Under the pieces are notes generated by a model. It ran no database searches. It saw only the letters and a list, made by a program, of their open reading frames with translations, and had not been told where the DNA came from. Of a DNA stretch of 42,631 nucleotides, positions 6,600-14,264 are shown piece by piece. Each line of letters opens with the position of its first letter. Within the stretch, counting starts at the first letter, position 1. The translations under genes and the position numbers were made by a program. Source of the stretch: Bacillota bacterium (GTDB taxonomy: Bacteria; Bacillota; Clostridia; Lachnospirales; WQUN01); contig WQUN01000203.1 in the NCBI GenBank assembly GCA_009782085.1, positions 1 to 42,631 on the forward strand, written 5' to 3'.

Positions 6600-8402
6600 C
6601 TAATCCTCCATCGCCAAAACCAGCCCCGTCGCCACGGCGTTCCTGGGCCCGCAGACGCCCCTGACGTTCCCCCTGCCGCAAGTCGTACCCATCTCCGCGA
6701 ACGCCTCCATCAGCATCGGCGGTATCTCGAAGTCCTCCGCCGAGCCGCCCGCCAGCGCGATGTAGGGCAGTTTCGCGTCCGGCGAGACCTTTTTGACCGC
6801 CCGAAGGGCGTTAGTCACAAACACCTTGCGCTTGGCCTCCCTGCGCACGCTGACGATCTTCTCCGGGGATATGTCGCCGCCGAGGGCGATCAGCTCCCCG
6901 TCCTTCAAAATCACCGTCGCGCCGTAGAATTTCGGGGCCAGCGGCTCCCTGTAGAAATATACGCCGCCGTTTTCCGCGCGGATGTGGCTGAGGCTCTCTA
7001 CCTTCGCGACGGGGTGCCTCTTGATCAGCTCCGCCAGGGATCTCTCCCGCAGGCCGAGCTCCGTCTGTATAAGCATTGTCACCATATCGCCGGCCCCGGC
7101 CAGGTGCGCGTAGCGTATCCGGCCGTCCCGCTCCAGCACCGCCGCGTCCGTGGAGCCCGCGCCGAGGTCGAGCACGGCCAGCGGCAAAAACACGCCCGGC
7201 GTAGTCAAAGCCCCCAGGACTGCCGCCGCCGCCTCGGCGCCCCCGACCCTTGCCCGGGCGCCCGTCTTTCGCCCGAGCTCCTCCGCGATCCGTTCCATCG
7301 GCAGGCCGGACGAGCGCACCATGCACGCCGCGCCGAGCGCCCTTTCCAGGCGCGTCTCCCCGGCGAGGCCGCCGGACACCGCCGCCGGCGTCACCGTGTC
7401 CACGGCCAGAATGTCGGTTATGCGCGGCGTTTCTCCGGACACGGCGGCCATTCCGGACTTGACGGCGTCGATCATGCGGCCGATGTTCGTCCCGCTTTCG
7501 CCGGTCACGTCGTGTATTTCCCCGGCGCTCTCCAGCGCGGCCATTATGGCCGCCGCGCCGGAATCCACGTCCGTTTCAAGGCTTCTGTCGCCGTAAACGG
7601 TCATTTTACCGGCGGGAAGCGTGTTTTCGGCCACGTTCCGCCCCGGGGACTTTATCACCGCGCCGGAACGTTTGCCCACGAAGCTCTTGGCCACGGCGGA
7701 GACCCGCCGTGTCTCGTCCGGGCCGAGGCCCAGAAGCGCCGCGATGCCGTATGGGTCGCACAGCGCCCGCAAGGTCATGGCGGGCGGGGCGACCTCTATC
7801 GCCGCGAGGACGCCCAGAGGCACCGCTCCGATGCGCCTGACCTCGTCTATAATGCAGATTTTCCTGTCCAGCCTGTTGTATACGAGCACGGCCTCGTCTT
7901 TTTCCAAAATCAGCCCCGTCACATTCGCGCGCGATTCGTTTATCAGCCTCGCCGCGCGCTCGTAGCCGAAATCCGCGTCGGCGACGGCGATGACGCCGCC
8001 GTATTCCGCCGCGGCGTCCGAATCCAACCGGTCGATCCGTACCAGGACCCCGGTCGCCACGCCCATCCCGGCGGGGGTGCGCGGGTCGTGGCCGATCATG
8101 GCCGAGTCCGTGACGACCGTCTCCGTGACCGTCTCCATCGCGGTCCCGCCCAGGATCGGCGCGGCCTCGTTCAGCAAAATCCTGTCTATTTTCGCCTTGG
8201 GCATTTGCGCCCGCTCCAAAACCATTTCCAGCGCGGTCATGATACCCGCGACATTTTCGGGCGTGCCCTTCAGGCCCGTCGTGGGCGTTATGGACGAGGC
8301 CAGAAACCGCTTGCCCCCGTCCGGCTCCACGCGGGCCAGCGCGGCCTCCGTCGTGGAGTTGCCTATGTCCACGCCGGCGACAAGCAAGCCGTTCCCGCTC
8401 AC
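6600..8402 (-). CDS. pduG: Diol dehydratase reactivase large subunit PduG
   Basis: A 600-residue actin-fold ATPase that, with PduH, reactivates cobalamin-damaged diol dehydratase. The N-terminal phosphate-binding loop is AGVDIGNSTTEAALA, and the second is VLDLGAGSTDAAVLE near residue 420. The middle contains the family segment ILLNEAAPILGGTAMETVTET. The start is GTG 8402 (MSGNGLLVAGVD...), overlapping the pduE stop as GTGA, which is the usual coupling of these genes. Length agrees with PduG/DdrA of other bacteria (about 610). Confidence 0.96.
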   Translation of the reverse strand: MSGNGLLVAGVDIGNSTTEAALARVEPDGGKRFLASSITPTTGLKGTPENVAGIMTALEMVLERAQMPKAKIDRILLNEAAPILGGTAMETVTETVVTDSAMIGHDPRTPAGMGVATGVLVRIDRLDSDAAAEYGGVIAVADADFGYERAARLINESRANVTGLILEKDEAVLVYNRLDRKICIIDEVRRIGAVPLGVLAAIEVAPPAMTLRALCDPYGIAALLGLGPDETRRVSAVAKSFVGKRSGAVIKSPGRNVAENTLPAGKMTVYGDRSLETDVDSGAAAIMAALESAGEIHDVTGESGTNIGRMIDAVKSGMAAVSGETPRITDILAVDTVTPAAVSGGLAGETRLERALGAACMVRSSGLPMERIAEELGRKTGARARVGGAEAAAAVLGALTTPGVFLPLAVLDLGAGSTDAAVLERDGRIRYAHLAGAGDMVTMLIQTELGLRERSLAELIKRHPVAKVESLSHIRAENGGVYFYREPLAPKFYGATVILKDGELIALGGDISPEKIVSVRREAKRKVFVTNALRAVKKVSPDAKLPYIALAGGSAEDFEIPPMLMEAFAEMGTTCGRGNVRGVCGPRNAVATGLVLAMED

Positions 8403-8785
8403 AGGAGGATCCCCCGCTTTTCGTAGATCGCCAACGCGTCCCGCACGAGGGCCGCGCACCTGGGCGCGCCGTAGAGCCCGCCGAGGTCGTCGGCGATCTT
8501 TTCGAGCTCGGCCTTAGTGGCCCTGTTCGGACGCAGTTTATTGTAAATTTCAAGCAAAGTGTTATCCGGGATTTTCGTCATTTCCGCCGCGCGGAGCAGG
8601 TTCTCGGCCATCTGCGGCCGGCCGGCCGACGCGGAAACGCCGCTCTGCCGCTCCAGGGTCCCGGCGGAGATCTTTATGTCGTCCGGCGCGATTTTGCCCG
8701 CCAGGACCGCCTCGAGGGTTATGTCCTCCAGCGGTACGCCCGTGCCGGAGAGGATGCGGTTGTCGGTATTGCTGTGGCCGTCCAT
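8399..8785 (-). CDS. pduE: Propanediol dehydratase small subunit PduE (short form)
   Basis: A 128-residue small subunit of the B12-dependent diol/glycerol dehydratase. The conserved part runs from LEDITLEAVLAGKIAPDDI through ILS-type contacts to LLEIYNKLRPNRATKAELEKI and the C-terminal CAALVRDALAIYEKRG. SD GGAGG lies 8 nt before ATG 8785. It lacks the N-terminal targeting helix and linker of Salmonella PduE (173 residues) and in that respect resembles glycerol dehydratase small subunits. The sequence just upstream is made of GC-rich tandem repeats, so the loss of the 5' extension may reflect rearrangement there. It is separated from pduD by a chorismate mutase gene. Substrate preference, propanediol or glycerol, cannot be decided from this. 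Confidence 0.93.
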   Translation of the reverse strand: MDGHSNTDNRILSGTGVPLEDITLEAVLAGKIAPDDIKISAGTLERQSGVSASAGRPQMAENLLRAAEMTKIPDNTLLEIYNKLRPNRATKAELEKIADDLGGLYGAPRCAALVRDALAIYEKRGILL

Positions 8786-8826
8786 GGTTCGCGCCTCCAA
8801 TATGCTAAACGGAGATTTGGCGGTGA

Positions 8827-8950
8827 CGGGCGGGATGACCCCGGGGCGGGATGACCCCGGACGGAATAACCCCGGGCGGGAAGACCCCGCCCCTACAACC
8901 GGGTTCCGTAGGGGCGGCATCCTGCCGCCCGTCCGGCGTCTTGCCGCCCG
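8827..8950. repeat. Degenerate ~16-bp tandem repeats followed by a GC-rich palindrome
   Basis: Four degenerate copies of CGGGATGACCCCGGGG-like units run through 8829-8890. They are followed by CCCGCCCCTACA facing GTAGGGGCGGC around 8886-8921 and by repeated TGCCGCCCG units. The block fills the gap between pduE and the chorismate mutase gene. No gene is seen here. Confidence 0.65.
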
Positions 8951-8954
8951 CTTA

Positions 8955-9242
8955 TTAACGAACCGCATTATCAAATTCATTCATCTCTATATTTACAAAA
9001 CCTTCTATCATTTCACGGTATAACTTTTCCACCATATCAGGACTTGCGCCATATTCTTCCGAAAGTCTCCGTACTTTCTGTATAACCGCCTCAACTCTAT
9101 TAGGCGCTTTAACGTCTTGACTGTCTTTTTTATACTTTGATGCTTGTTTCACATAGACGCCGCGTTCAGCAATAAGTTTGATAATTTCATTATCAATCCT
9201 ATCAATGTTATTGCGAACTTCATCTAATGTTTTGCAATCCAA
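8955..9242 (-). CDS. Chorismate mutase-like (AroQ class) protein inserted between pduD and pduE
   Basis: A 95-residue all-helical protein starting MDCKTLDEVRNNIDRIDNEI, the hallmark first helix of AroQ chorismate mutases. KQASKYKKDSQDVKAPNRVE provides the lysine and arginine active-site residues, and the third helix is MVEKLYREMIEGFVNIEMNE. I favour TTG 9242 because AGGGTGA lies 5 nt before it; an upstream in-frame GTG at 9248 would overlap the SD. It converts chorismate to prephenate, or belongs to the small salvage-type clade often standing alone in Firmicutes. It is AT-rich compared with its GC-rich neighbours, is flanked by repeats on both sides, and splits pduCDE, so it looks acquired. 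No link to diol metabolism is known to me. Confidence 0.85.
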   Translation of the reverse strand: MDCKTLDEVRNNIDRIDNEIIKLIAERGVYVKQASKYKKDSQDVKAPNRVEAVIQKVRRLSEEYGASPDMVEKLYREMIEGFVNIEMNEFDNAVR

Positions 9243-9345
9243 AATATTCACCCTTTCACGCAAAATATAAATAATCCGTATAACGGGACGTTAAAGAACC
9301 CCGACCCTGCGGTCGCCACAAACCCGCCCCTACAAATCACACGTT

Positions 9346-9415
9346 TATATCGGAGTGCGAAAACATTAGCCTCCTCTGTCGACGTCGTCGGCAAATGTTT
9401 TCCGCATCCGGTATA
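9346..9415. repeat. MITE-like inverted repeat, copy B
   Basis: A 70-bp element with ends TATATCGGAGTGCGAAAACA and GGCAAATGTTTTCCGCATCC (then GGTATA). It is the same family as copy A, with a shorter centre. It ends 1 nt from the pduD stop codon and lies upstream of the chorismate mutase gene. Confidence 0.85.
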
Positions 9416-9416
9416 G

Positions 9417-10097
9417 TCAAGCAAAATCCTCCGCAGGCCGCCTCGTATCCGCCAGCGCCGTCTCCCTGTTGTGCATCAGCGCCGCCTTCACCTGGTACGA
9501 CGCACGGGTCATGGGGTCGTTCAGGACCTTCATCGGCTTCACGCGCTCGCCCTTGGCGTACCTGGCGGCGTTCTGCCCGATTTGCCGGTAGTGCGCCAAG
9601 GTCATCAGCGGGGCTTGCGGGAAAAGCTCTAGGTTGGTCAGCGGGTAGAGGTCTTTCCTGTGGATCACGGCCGTGCCCTTGGACTGGAGGCCCACGCCGA
9701 CGCCGGAGCCGCTTAGTTCCGCGGCCTCCTTGCCGATGAAGGCCACGTCGGAGGTTTTGTACACCTTGACGGCGCGGGGGATCATTCCTTCCTCCTCGAC
9801 GCCAGCGGCGATCTCCCTGAGGACCTCAGCGTGGGGCAGGCCGTTCAGGGTCGCGGTCAGCTCGGCCAAAAAAGCCGGGCCGACGCCGATTATCACCTCG
9901 CGGGGGTCGGAGGAGCGGGAAAACTTGGCCGGAGTCGGTTTTGAAGAAGCGGCGGCCGGTCTTGGGGCGGGGCTTGCCGATCCTTCGGAAAAGCCCGGCA
10001 TTCCGCCGGCGTTTTGCGCTCGCTCGTTCAGGACGTCACGGAGGATTCCGGCGATTTCGGCGATGAGCTGTTCGTAGTCGTGTTTTTCGATATCCAT
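9417..10097 (-). CDS. pduD: Propanediol dehydratase medium subunit PduD
   Basis: A 226-residue medium subunit. It opens with MDIEKHDYEQLIAEIAGIL, an amphipathic helix matching the targeting peptide of Salmonella PduD, then a Ser/Pro/Ala linker. The conserved body has EVIIGVGPAFLAELTATLNG, KTSDVAFIGKEAAELSGSG and GLQSKGTAVIHRKDLYPLTN, the surface that holds the lower face of cobalamin, and ends with QIGQNAARYAKGE. In-frame earlier starts exist (TTG 10148, ATG 10139), but ATG 10097 gives the length and the helix expected of the family. It follows pduC by 47 bp from this start. Confidence 0.95.
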   Translation of the reverse strand: MDIEKHDYEQLIAEIAGILRDVLNERAQNAGGMPGFSEGSASPAPRPAAASSKPTPAKFSRSSDPREVIIGVGPAFLAELTATLNGLPHAEVLREIAAGVEEEGMIPRAVKVYKTSDVAFIGKEAAELSGSGVGVGLQSKGTAVIHRKDLYPLTNLELFPQAPLMTLAHYRQIGQNAARYAKGERVKPMKVLNDPMTRASYQVKAALMHNRETALADTRRPAEDFA

Positions 10098-10144
10098 AAG
10101 TCCGCGATAACTCCTTTTGCCCGGTTTTACAGACGGCATTTCAT

Positions 10145-11803
10145 TCAATCCGTCTCAATCAAATTCGGTATCTCCTGTATCTCCTTCCACCTCTCCCCGC
10201 CGACCCGATACCCCGTCCCCGGCCCCTGATAGTCGTTCGGGTCATTGACGCCGCTTATCACGTTGAAATTTTCGTCGAGAATGGCCGAGGTCTGCAAATA
10301 GTCGCCGGTGATCCGCTGTTTCAGCATTTGCAGGACGCTGTCCGCAATGTCTTGGAAGCCGCTCTCCGCGAGCGCCTTCACCACGTCCAGGCCCGTGACC
10401 CCCCTGGCCATCATCTGATCCGCGCCGAGCACGTCCGCCAGCGCGTCGCGCTCCGGCGTGTCGTCGCTGCCGTGGGCGTATGTGGCTGCTTCAACCTGTT
10501 CGTCCGTGATCTCGGCCAAACCCAGACGCCTGAAAACTGCCTGAACGGCCCCGGCGGCCTTTTGCCTGACCCGGACGGCCTCCTCCTCTTTGACGGGCCT
10601 AAGCCCGCCGTCCACCATCATGTCCCGCTGCAATACGTTATAATCGTCGAAGTCCTCCGCGTCGAAGTTCGACCCGGCGAACATGTTGTCGTAGTTGGGC
10701 TCCGCCGCGTAGCCGGAGAAGATGAAATCCGTGCCCGGCAGAAACTGGAGCATAGTCCGGGCCGTGCGCCGCATGTCGGAGTGGGTGAAGCTCTGGTCGT
10801 TCGACGAGGCGCACTCCAGGTCCAGGCAGGCGGCGGCCAGGTTTTCCGCCAAAATCTCGCGTATGCCCGACGGAACCGCCGCCGGTATGCCCACGCAGCT
10901 CACCGAGCCGTTCTGCACGCCCTGCGTGCCCGCGCCCTTCGTCACCATCAGGCAGCGAATCTCCAGGTAGAGCATCGACTTCTGCTCCGCGCAGCCCATA
11001 AGCACCTCCGAGCCGGAGCCGGACGTGAACCGCGTCTTCAGGCCGCGCGAGGCGTAGGCGGAGGTCAGGAACGCCTTGGAATAGGGCGTGTCGTCCCCGT
11101 CCACGAACACGCGCTCGGTGCCGTAGACGCTGATGGTCTCGGCGTAGGTCGTGAACCCGCGTATGCCAAGCGCCAGCTCCGTGGCCTCCTCGACGGCGCA
11201 CTGCGTCAGGACGCCGGGCCTGCCCGTCTGGGAGCCGATCAGAAGCGCGACCGCGTTCAGCGGCGCGTACCGTGCGACGCCGACGGTGGTCTCCTCCTCC
11301 CGGAAGCCGCGCAGCGCCCCTTCCGCGGCGTCCGCGGCGATCTGGGCCGGGTCGTCCTTGCGGTTGGTGATGTGCGCCTGGGTGGACGGAGTCCGGCGGA
11401 CGCGCATCTTCTGCATGGCCATCATCATCTCGACGACGTTCAAATAATCCAGCACCCGCGCCAGCTTGGCCGGGGTGCAGCCGCTGACCATGCGCACGAC
11501 GTCGGCGCGGGGGACGTTTATGTCCGCCATCATCCGCGCGATCCCAAGCTCCGGCGCGGACATGGATTCCCCCGCCTGTTCCTGGCGTATGGCGTAGTCG
11601 GCGACGAACGCGTCGATAAAGTCGAAGTCTTCGCGGCGCTTGCCGTCCATTTCGACGATTTTGCCGTTTTCTATCGTCAGCGACGGCGCGGGGTCGTAGG
11701 GGCTCCGCATGGCGCAGAAGCCCAGCTCCGGCCATTCCCGGATGAAGCCGTCCTTGTTGACGGGGCGGTTGCGGAGGATTTCGAAGCGTTTGGATCCGGG
11801 CAT
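10145..11803 (-). CDS. pduC: B12-dependent propanediol/glycerol dehydratase large subunit PduC
   Basis: A 552-residue catalytic subunit, a TIM barrel that dehydrates 1,2-propanediol to propionaldehyde through adenosylcobalamin radical chemistry. Recognisable blocks include SKRFEILRNRPVNKDGFI at the N-terminus, QAHITNRKDDPAQIAADAA, RGFTTYAETISVYGTE, GSGSEVLMGCAEQKSMLYLE, GIPAAVPSGIREILAEN and a C-terminal DYLQTSAILDENFNVISGVN. Length equals that of Salmonella PduC (554). SD GGGGTGA precedes ATG. The presence of the B12 enzyme, rather than the glycyl-radical diol dehydratase common in clostridial microcompartments, sets the biochemical class of this locus. Confidence 0.97.
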   Translation of the reverse strand: MPGSKRFEILRNRPVNKDGFIREWPELGFCAMRSPYDPAPSLTIENGKIVEMDGKRREDFDFIDAFVADYAIRQEQAGESMSAPELGIARMMADINVPRADVVRMVSGCTPAKLARVLDYLNVVEMMMAMQKMRVRRTPSTQAHITNRKDDPAQIAADAAEGALRGFREEETTVGVARYAPLNAVALLIGSQTGRPGVLTQCAVEEATELALGIRGFTTYAETISVYGTERVFVDGDDTPYSKAFLTSAYASRGLKTRFTSGSGSEVLMGCAEQKSMLYLEIRCLMVTKGAGTQGVQNGSVSCVGIPAAVPSGIREILAENLAAACLDLECASSNDQSFTHSDMRRTARTMLQFLPGTDFIFSGYAAEPNYDNMFAGSNFDAEDFDDYNVLQRDMMVDGGLRPVKEEEAVRVRQKAAGAVQAVFRRLGLAEITDEQVEAATYAHGSDDTPERDALADVLGADQMMARGVTGLDVVKALAESGFQDIADSVLQMLKQRITGDYLQTSAILDENFNVISGVNDPNDYQGPGTGYRVGGERWKEIQEIPNLIETD

Positions 11804-11825
11804 ATGTTCACCCCGTTTATCAAGG

Positions 11826-11903
11826 CTAAGGGCGGTCGGGCATGGAAGCCTGACCCTGCCAATACTAAGGGCGGTGGGGCATGGAAGCCCGACCCTGCCA
11901 ATA
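11826..11903. repeat. Two perfect-length 39-bp tandem repeats
   Basis: Two 39-bp copies (11826-11864 and 11865-11903), starting CTAAGGGCGGT and containing GGGCATGGAAGCC, differ at two positions. A third CTAAGG begins at 11904 and supplies the stop of the histidine phosphatase. An inverted copy of the core, GGCTTCCATGCCCGACC, lies at 11938-11954, inside that gene. Confidence 0.85.
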
Positions 11904-12554
11904 CTAAGGCATATCGGCGTTGTAACGATCGGACATGGCTTCCATGCCCGACCGTCGATCCGCTATTTCCAAAGAAGTGGGCTGAACAAGCTCATCGGCG
12001 GATTTATTGCAGAATACTATGCTCAACAAATCGTCTCTGTACTCCAGCATATTGACGCACGCGTTTTTCAGGCGCGTTTTTCCCGTCCCGATCTCATGAT
12101 TCGACAATTCGGCGAGGACGGAATTTATGGCGCTCCCGTGGGACACCGCAATGATGTCCTCCGACGGGAATTTGCCGGCGCTCCTTATCAAGGCGCTCAA
12201 AACTCTGTCCCTGAGGGAGGCCCAATCCTCTATGCCGTCATACCGGCCGTCCGGGAACCGGGCGGCGCGTTCTTCCGCCGTGAGGCCGGAGGCCTTGCCG
12301 TAGTCCCGTTCGAGCAAACCGGGATCCTCGTATATTTCCGAAACGCGCAGGACGCCGGCCAAAACATCGGCGGTTTGCCGCGCCCTTTTAAGGGGGCTGG
12401 TGAAAATTGCCCGCCACTTCCTGTTCGTCAGCGCCAGAGCGCACCGCTCCGCCTGCGCGATCCCGTTCAGGTTGAGCGGGATATCCTCCCTGCCCTGTAA
12501 ACGCCTGGTTACGTTCCAATCAGTCTCGCCATGCCGTATAACGCATATGTTCAG
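11904..12554 (-). CDS. Histidine phosphatase family protein (CobC/GpmB-like), probable CTG start
   Basis: A 216-residue phosphoglycerate-mutase-fold phosphatase. Translated from CTG 12554 it begins MNICVIRHGETDWNVTRRLQ, with the RHG catalytic motif at the expected place. TSPLKRARQTADVL and the second histidine in IIAVSHGSAINSVL follow. No ATG, GTG or TTG lies in frame between the preceding in-frame stop and the RHG motif, so CTG (or another rare start) must be used if the gene is intact. It starts 1 nt after the aldolase stop. The last ~25 residues (ADRRSGMEAMSDRYNADMP) are encoded by repeat DNA, so the natural C-terminus has been replaced. It may be an alpha-ribazole-phosphate phosphatase for B12 or a sugar-phosphate phosphatase; neither can be chosen here. 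Confidence 0.8.
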   Translation of the reverse strand: MNICVIRHGETDWNVTRRLQGREDIPLNLNGIAQAERCALALTNRKWRAIFTSPLKRARQTADVLAGVLRVSEIYEDPGLLERDYGKASGLTAEERAARFPDGRYDGIEDWASLRDRVLSALIRSAGKFPSEDIIAVSHGSAINSVLAELSNHEIGTGKTRLKNACVNMLEYRDDLLSIVFCNKSADELVQPTSLEIADRRSGMEAMSDRYNADMP

Positions 12555-12555
12555 A

Positions 12556-13371
12556 TCATTTCAGCGCCGCCAGCACCCGCTTCGTGACCTCCGCCACGAC
12601 GGTGTTCACCTCGTCCTGGCCGCATGAGGCCTGTCCCGCGCCGGAGTCCCCTGCGCTTTCGAGCCCGTGGCAGCCGCCGCAGTCGCAGCCGGCGCCGACG
12701 CAGACGTCGGAGGGATGCTTGCCGGGCAGGCCGAATTTTTTGCGCAGCTCGTAGAGGGCTTTGACCTGCCTCTCGCTCAGTTCCTTCGGCCCGCCGAGCT
12801 GCCTCGCGGTAAACAGGAGCTGGGCGTAGAACTCCAGGGATTCCATCTTGAAATAGGCCTGGGTGAGGTCGACGGAATAGGACAGCGCGCCGTGGTTCTC
12901 GAGCAATACGGCGTCGAAGTGCTGGAGGTATTTCGCGACGGCGTTGGGTATCTCGTCCGTGGAGGGGGTGCCGTACTCCGCGATCGGCACGCAGCCCAAA
13001 GAGATGACCGCCTCCGGCATGATCGGCTGGGTCAGCGGGATGCCGGCGATGGCGAAGCTCGTGGCGCAGGGCGGGTGCGCGTGGACGACGGCGTTCACGT
13101 CGCTCCGCTCCCTGTAGACGCGCATATGCATCTTTATTTCCGAGGAGGGCTTGAGGCCCTGGGCGGCCTGGAGGACTTTGCCGTCCTTGTCCGTCTTGCA
13201 GATCATGTCCGGCGTCATGAAGCCCTTGCTGACGCCCGTGGGCGTGCAGAGGAACTCGCCGTTGCCCATGCGCACGGAGATGTTCCCGTCGTTCGCGGCG
13301 ACGAAGCCCTTGTTGTAGATCCTCTTCCCGATCTCGCATATCTGCTTTTTTGTTTCGAATTCGGAAAACAT
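12556..13371 (-). CDS. Class II (fuculose/rhamnulose-phosphate type) aldolase with C-terminal encapsulation helix
   Basis: A 271-residue class II aldolase/adducin-family protein. Catalytic features: Glu78 in SSEIKMH, zinc ligands His97 and His99 in VVHAHPPCA and a third His in LLENHGALSYS, as in L-fuculose-1-phosphate aldolase. The family cleaves a deoxyketose phosphate to DHAP and lactaldehyde. After the fold comes a cysteine-rich linker (VCVGAGCDCGGCHG) and then DEVNTVVAEVTKRVLAALK, an amphipathic helix that looks like a microcompartment targeting peptide at the C-terminus; similar aldolases are known in deoxysugar-type microcompartments. It is first in the operon, with GGGGG before ATG. 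The exact sugar (fucose or rhamnose) is inferred. Confidence 0.9.
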   Translation of the reverse strand: MFSEFETKKQICEIGKRIYNKGFVAANDGNISVRMGNGEFLCTPTGVSKGFMTPDMICKTDKDGKVLQAAQGLKPSSEIKMHMRVYRERSDVNAVVHAHPPCATSFAIAGIPLTQPIMPEAVISLGCVPIAEYGTPSTDEIPNAVAKYLQHFDAVLLENHGALSYSVDLTQAYFKMESLEFYAQLLFTARQLGGPKELSERQVKALYELRKKFGLPGKHPSDVCVGAGCDCGGCHGLESAGDSGAGQASCGQDEVNTVVAEVTKRVLAALK

Positions 13372-13443
13372 GAAATGCCCCCTTTATGTTGTTTTGGATA
13401 TTGGTATCGGGTCAATTTATGTGGTATTGTGTTGCTTTGGACT

Positions 13444-13472
13444 AGTCTAGCATAACGAAAAGGGAAATGCAA
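13444..13472 (-). promoter_or_regulatory. Candidate promoter of the microcompartment operon
   Basis: On the minus strand TTGCAT, a 17-nt spacer and TAGACT lie about 75 nt before the aldolase ATG. Each box matches only part of the consensus. No operator palindrome was recognised nearby and no regulator gene adjoins the operon in this window. Confidence 0.4.
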
Positions 13473-13497
13473 GGGGGTATCAATAAAAATTTTTCGA

Positions 13498-13526
13498 TTT
13501 ATTTCCCCGGTTTTCTGTTGTATAAT
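13498..13526 (+). promoter_or_regulatory. Candidate promoter of the PHP gene
   Basis: A perfect TATAAT at 13521-13526 lies 27 nt before the PHP ATG, with TTTATT as a weak -35 box 17 nt upstream. It fires away from the microcompartment operon. Confidence 0.5.
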
Positions 13527-13553
13527 ACTCCACCAAGGGAGTGAAGCCAAACG

Positions 13554-14264
13554 ATGTATATAACCGACACGCACTGCCACACCTCCGCCAGCGGCCACGC
13601 CGACGGCTCGCCGGCGGAATACGCCTTGAAGGCGGCGGCAAAGGGGCTGAAACTGATAGCCATAACCGATCACGGGCCGGAAATGCCGGAGACCACGACG
13701 AAAGGCTATTTCGCCGGCCTGAAATCTTTGCCGCGGTTCATAGGCGGCGTGGAGATCCTCCCGGGCGCGGAGGTCAACATCATGGACCGCGACGGGAGGC
13801 TCGACCTCCCGGACGCCATATTGAGAAGGCTTAAAGTCGTCATCGCGAGCCTGCACCCGAACTGCATAGAGCCGGGCGGCGAGGCGGAGAACACCCGCGC
13901 CGTGGTCGCGGCCATGTCCAACCCGCATGTAAACATAATCGGGCACATACTCGACCGGAACTTCCCCGTCGATATAGAAACGGTCGTCCGCGCCGCCGCG
14001 CGAACCGGCAAGGTCGTCGAGGTCAACGACTCGTCCCTCCATCCGCTGAACTGGCGCTACTGCGGCGAGGAGGCGTTTCTGGAAATGCTCCGCCTGTGCG
14101 CCGAAGCCGGGGCGCAGGTGGTGGCGGCGAGCGACGCGCATACCAGCGGCCGGGTAGGCGACCTGTCCCGGGCGGCGGAGGTCATCGCCAAAAGCGGGAT
14201 ACCGGGGGAGCTTGTGCTGAACGACAGCGTGGAAAAATTGAAGAAGGCGCTGAAAATAGGCTAA
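13554..14264 (+). CDS. PHP-domain phosphatase (YcdX family)
   Basis: A 236-residue polymerase-and-histidinol-phosphatase fold protein. Metal ligands are visible in order: DTHCHTS (His7, His9), AITDHGPEM, GVEILPGAEVN, SLHPN, IGHILDRNF and SDAHTSGRVG, the set that binds a trinuclear metal centre in YcdX-like phosphatases. The substrate is not known. SD GGGAGTGA precedes ATG. The last 13 codons and stop (SVEKLKKALKIG) form the founding unit of the tandem array that follows. Confidence 0.9.
   Translation: MYITDTHCHTSASGHADGSPAEYALKAAAKGLKLIAITDHGPEMPETTTKGYFAGLKSLPRFIGGVEILPGAEVNIMDRDGRLDLPDAILRRLKVVIASLHPNCIEPGGEAENTRAVVAAMSNPHVNIIGHILDRNFPVDIETVVRAAARTGKVVEVNDSSLHPLNWRYCGEEAFLEMLRLCAEAGAQVVAASDAHTSGRVGDLSRAAEVIAKSGIPGELVLNDSVEKLKKALKIG

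Noticed and set aside
6594..8426. A 610-codon plus-strand frame opposite pduG
   Set aside because: Mirror of pduG in GC-rich DNA, rich in Arg/His/Gly and without motifs.
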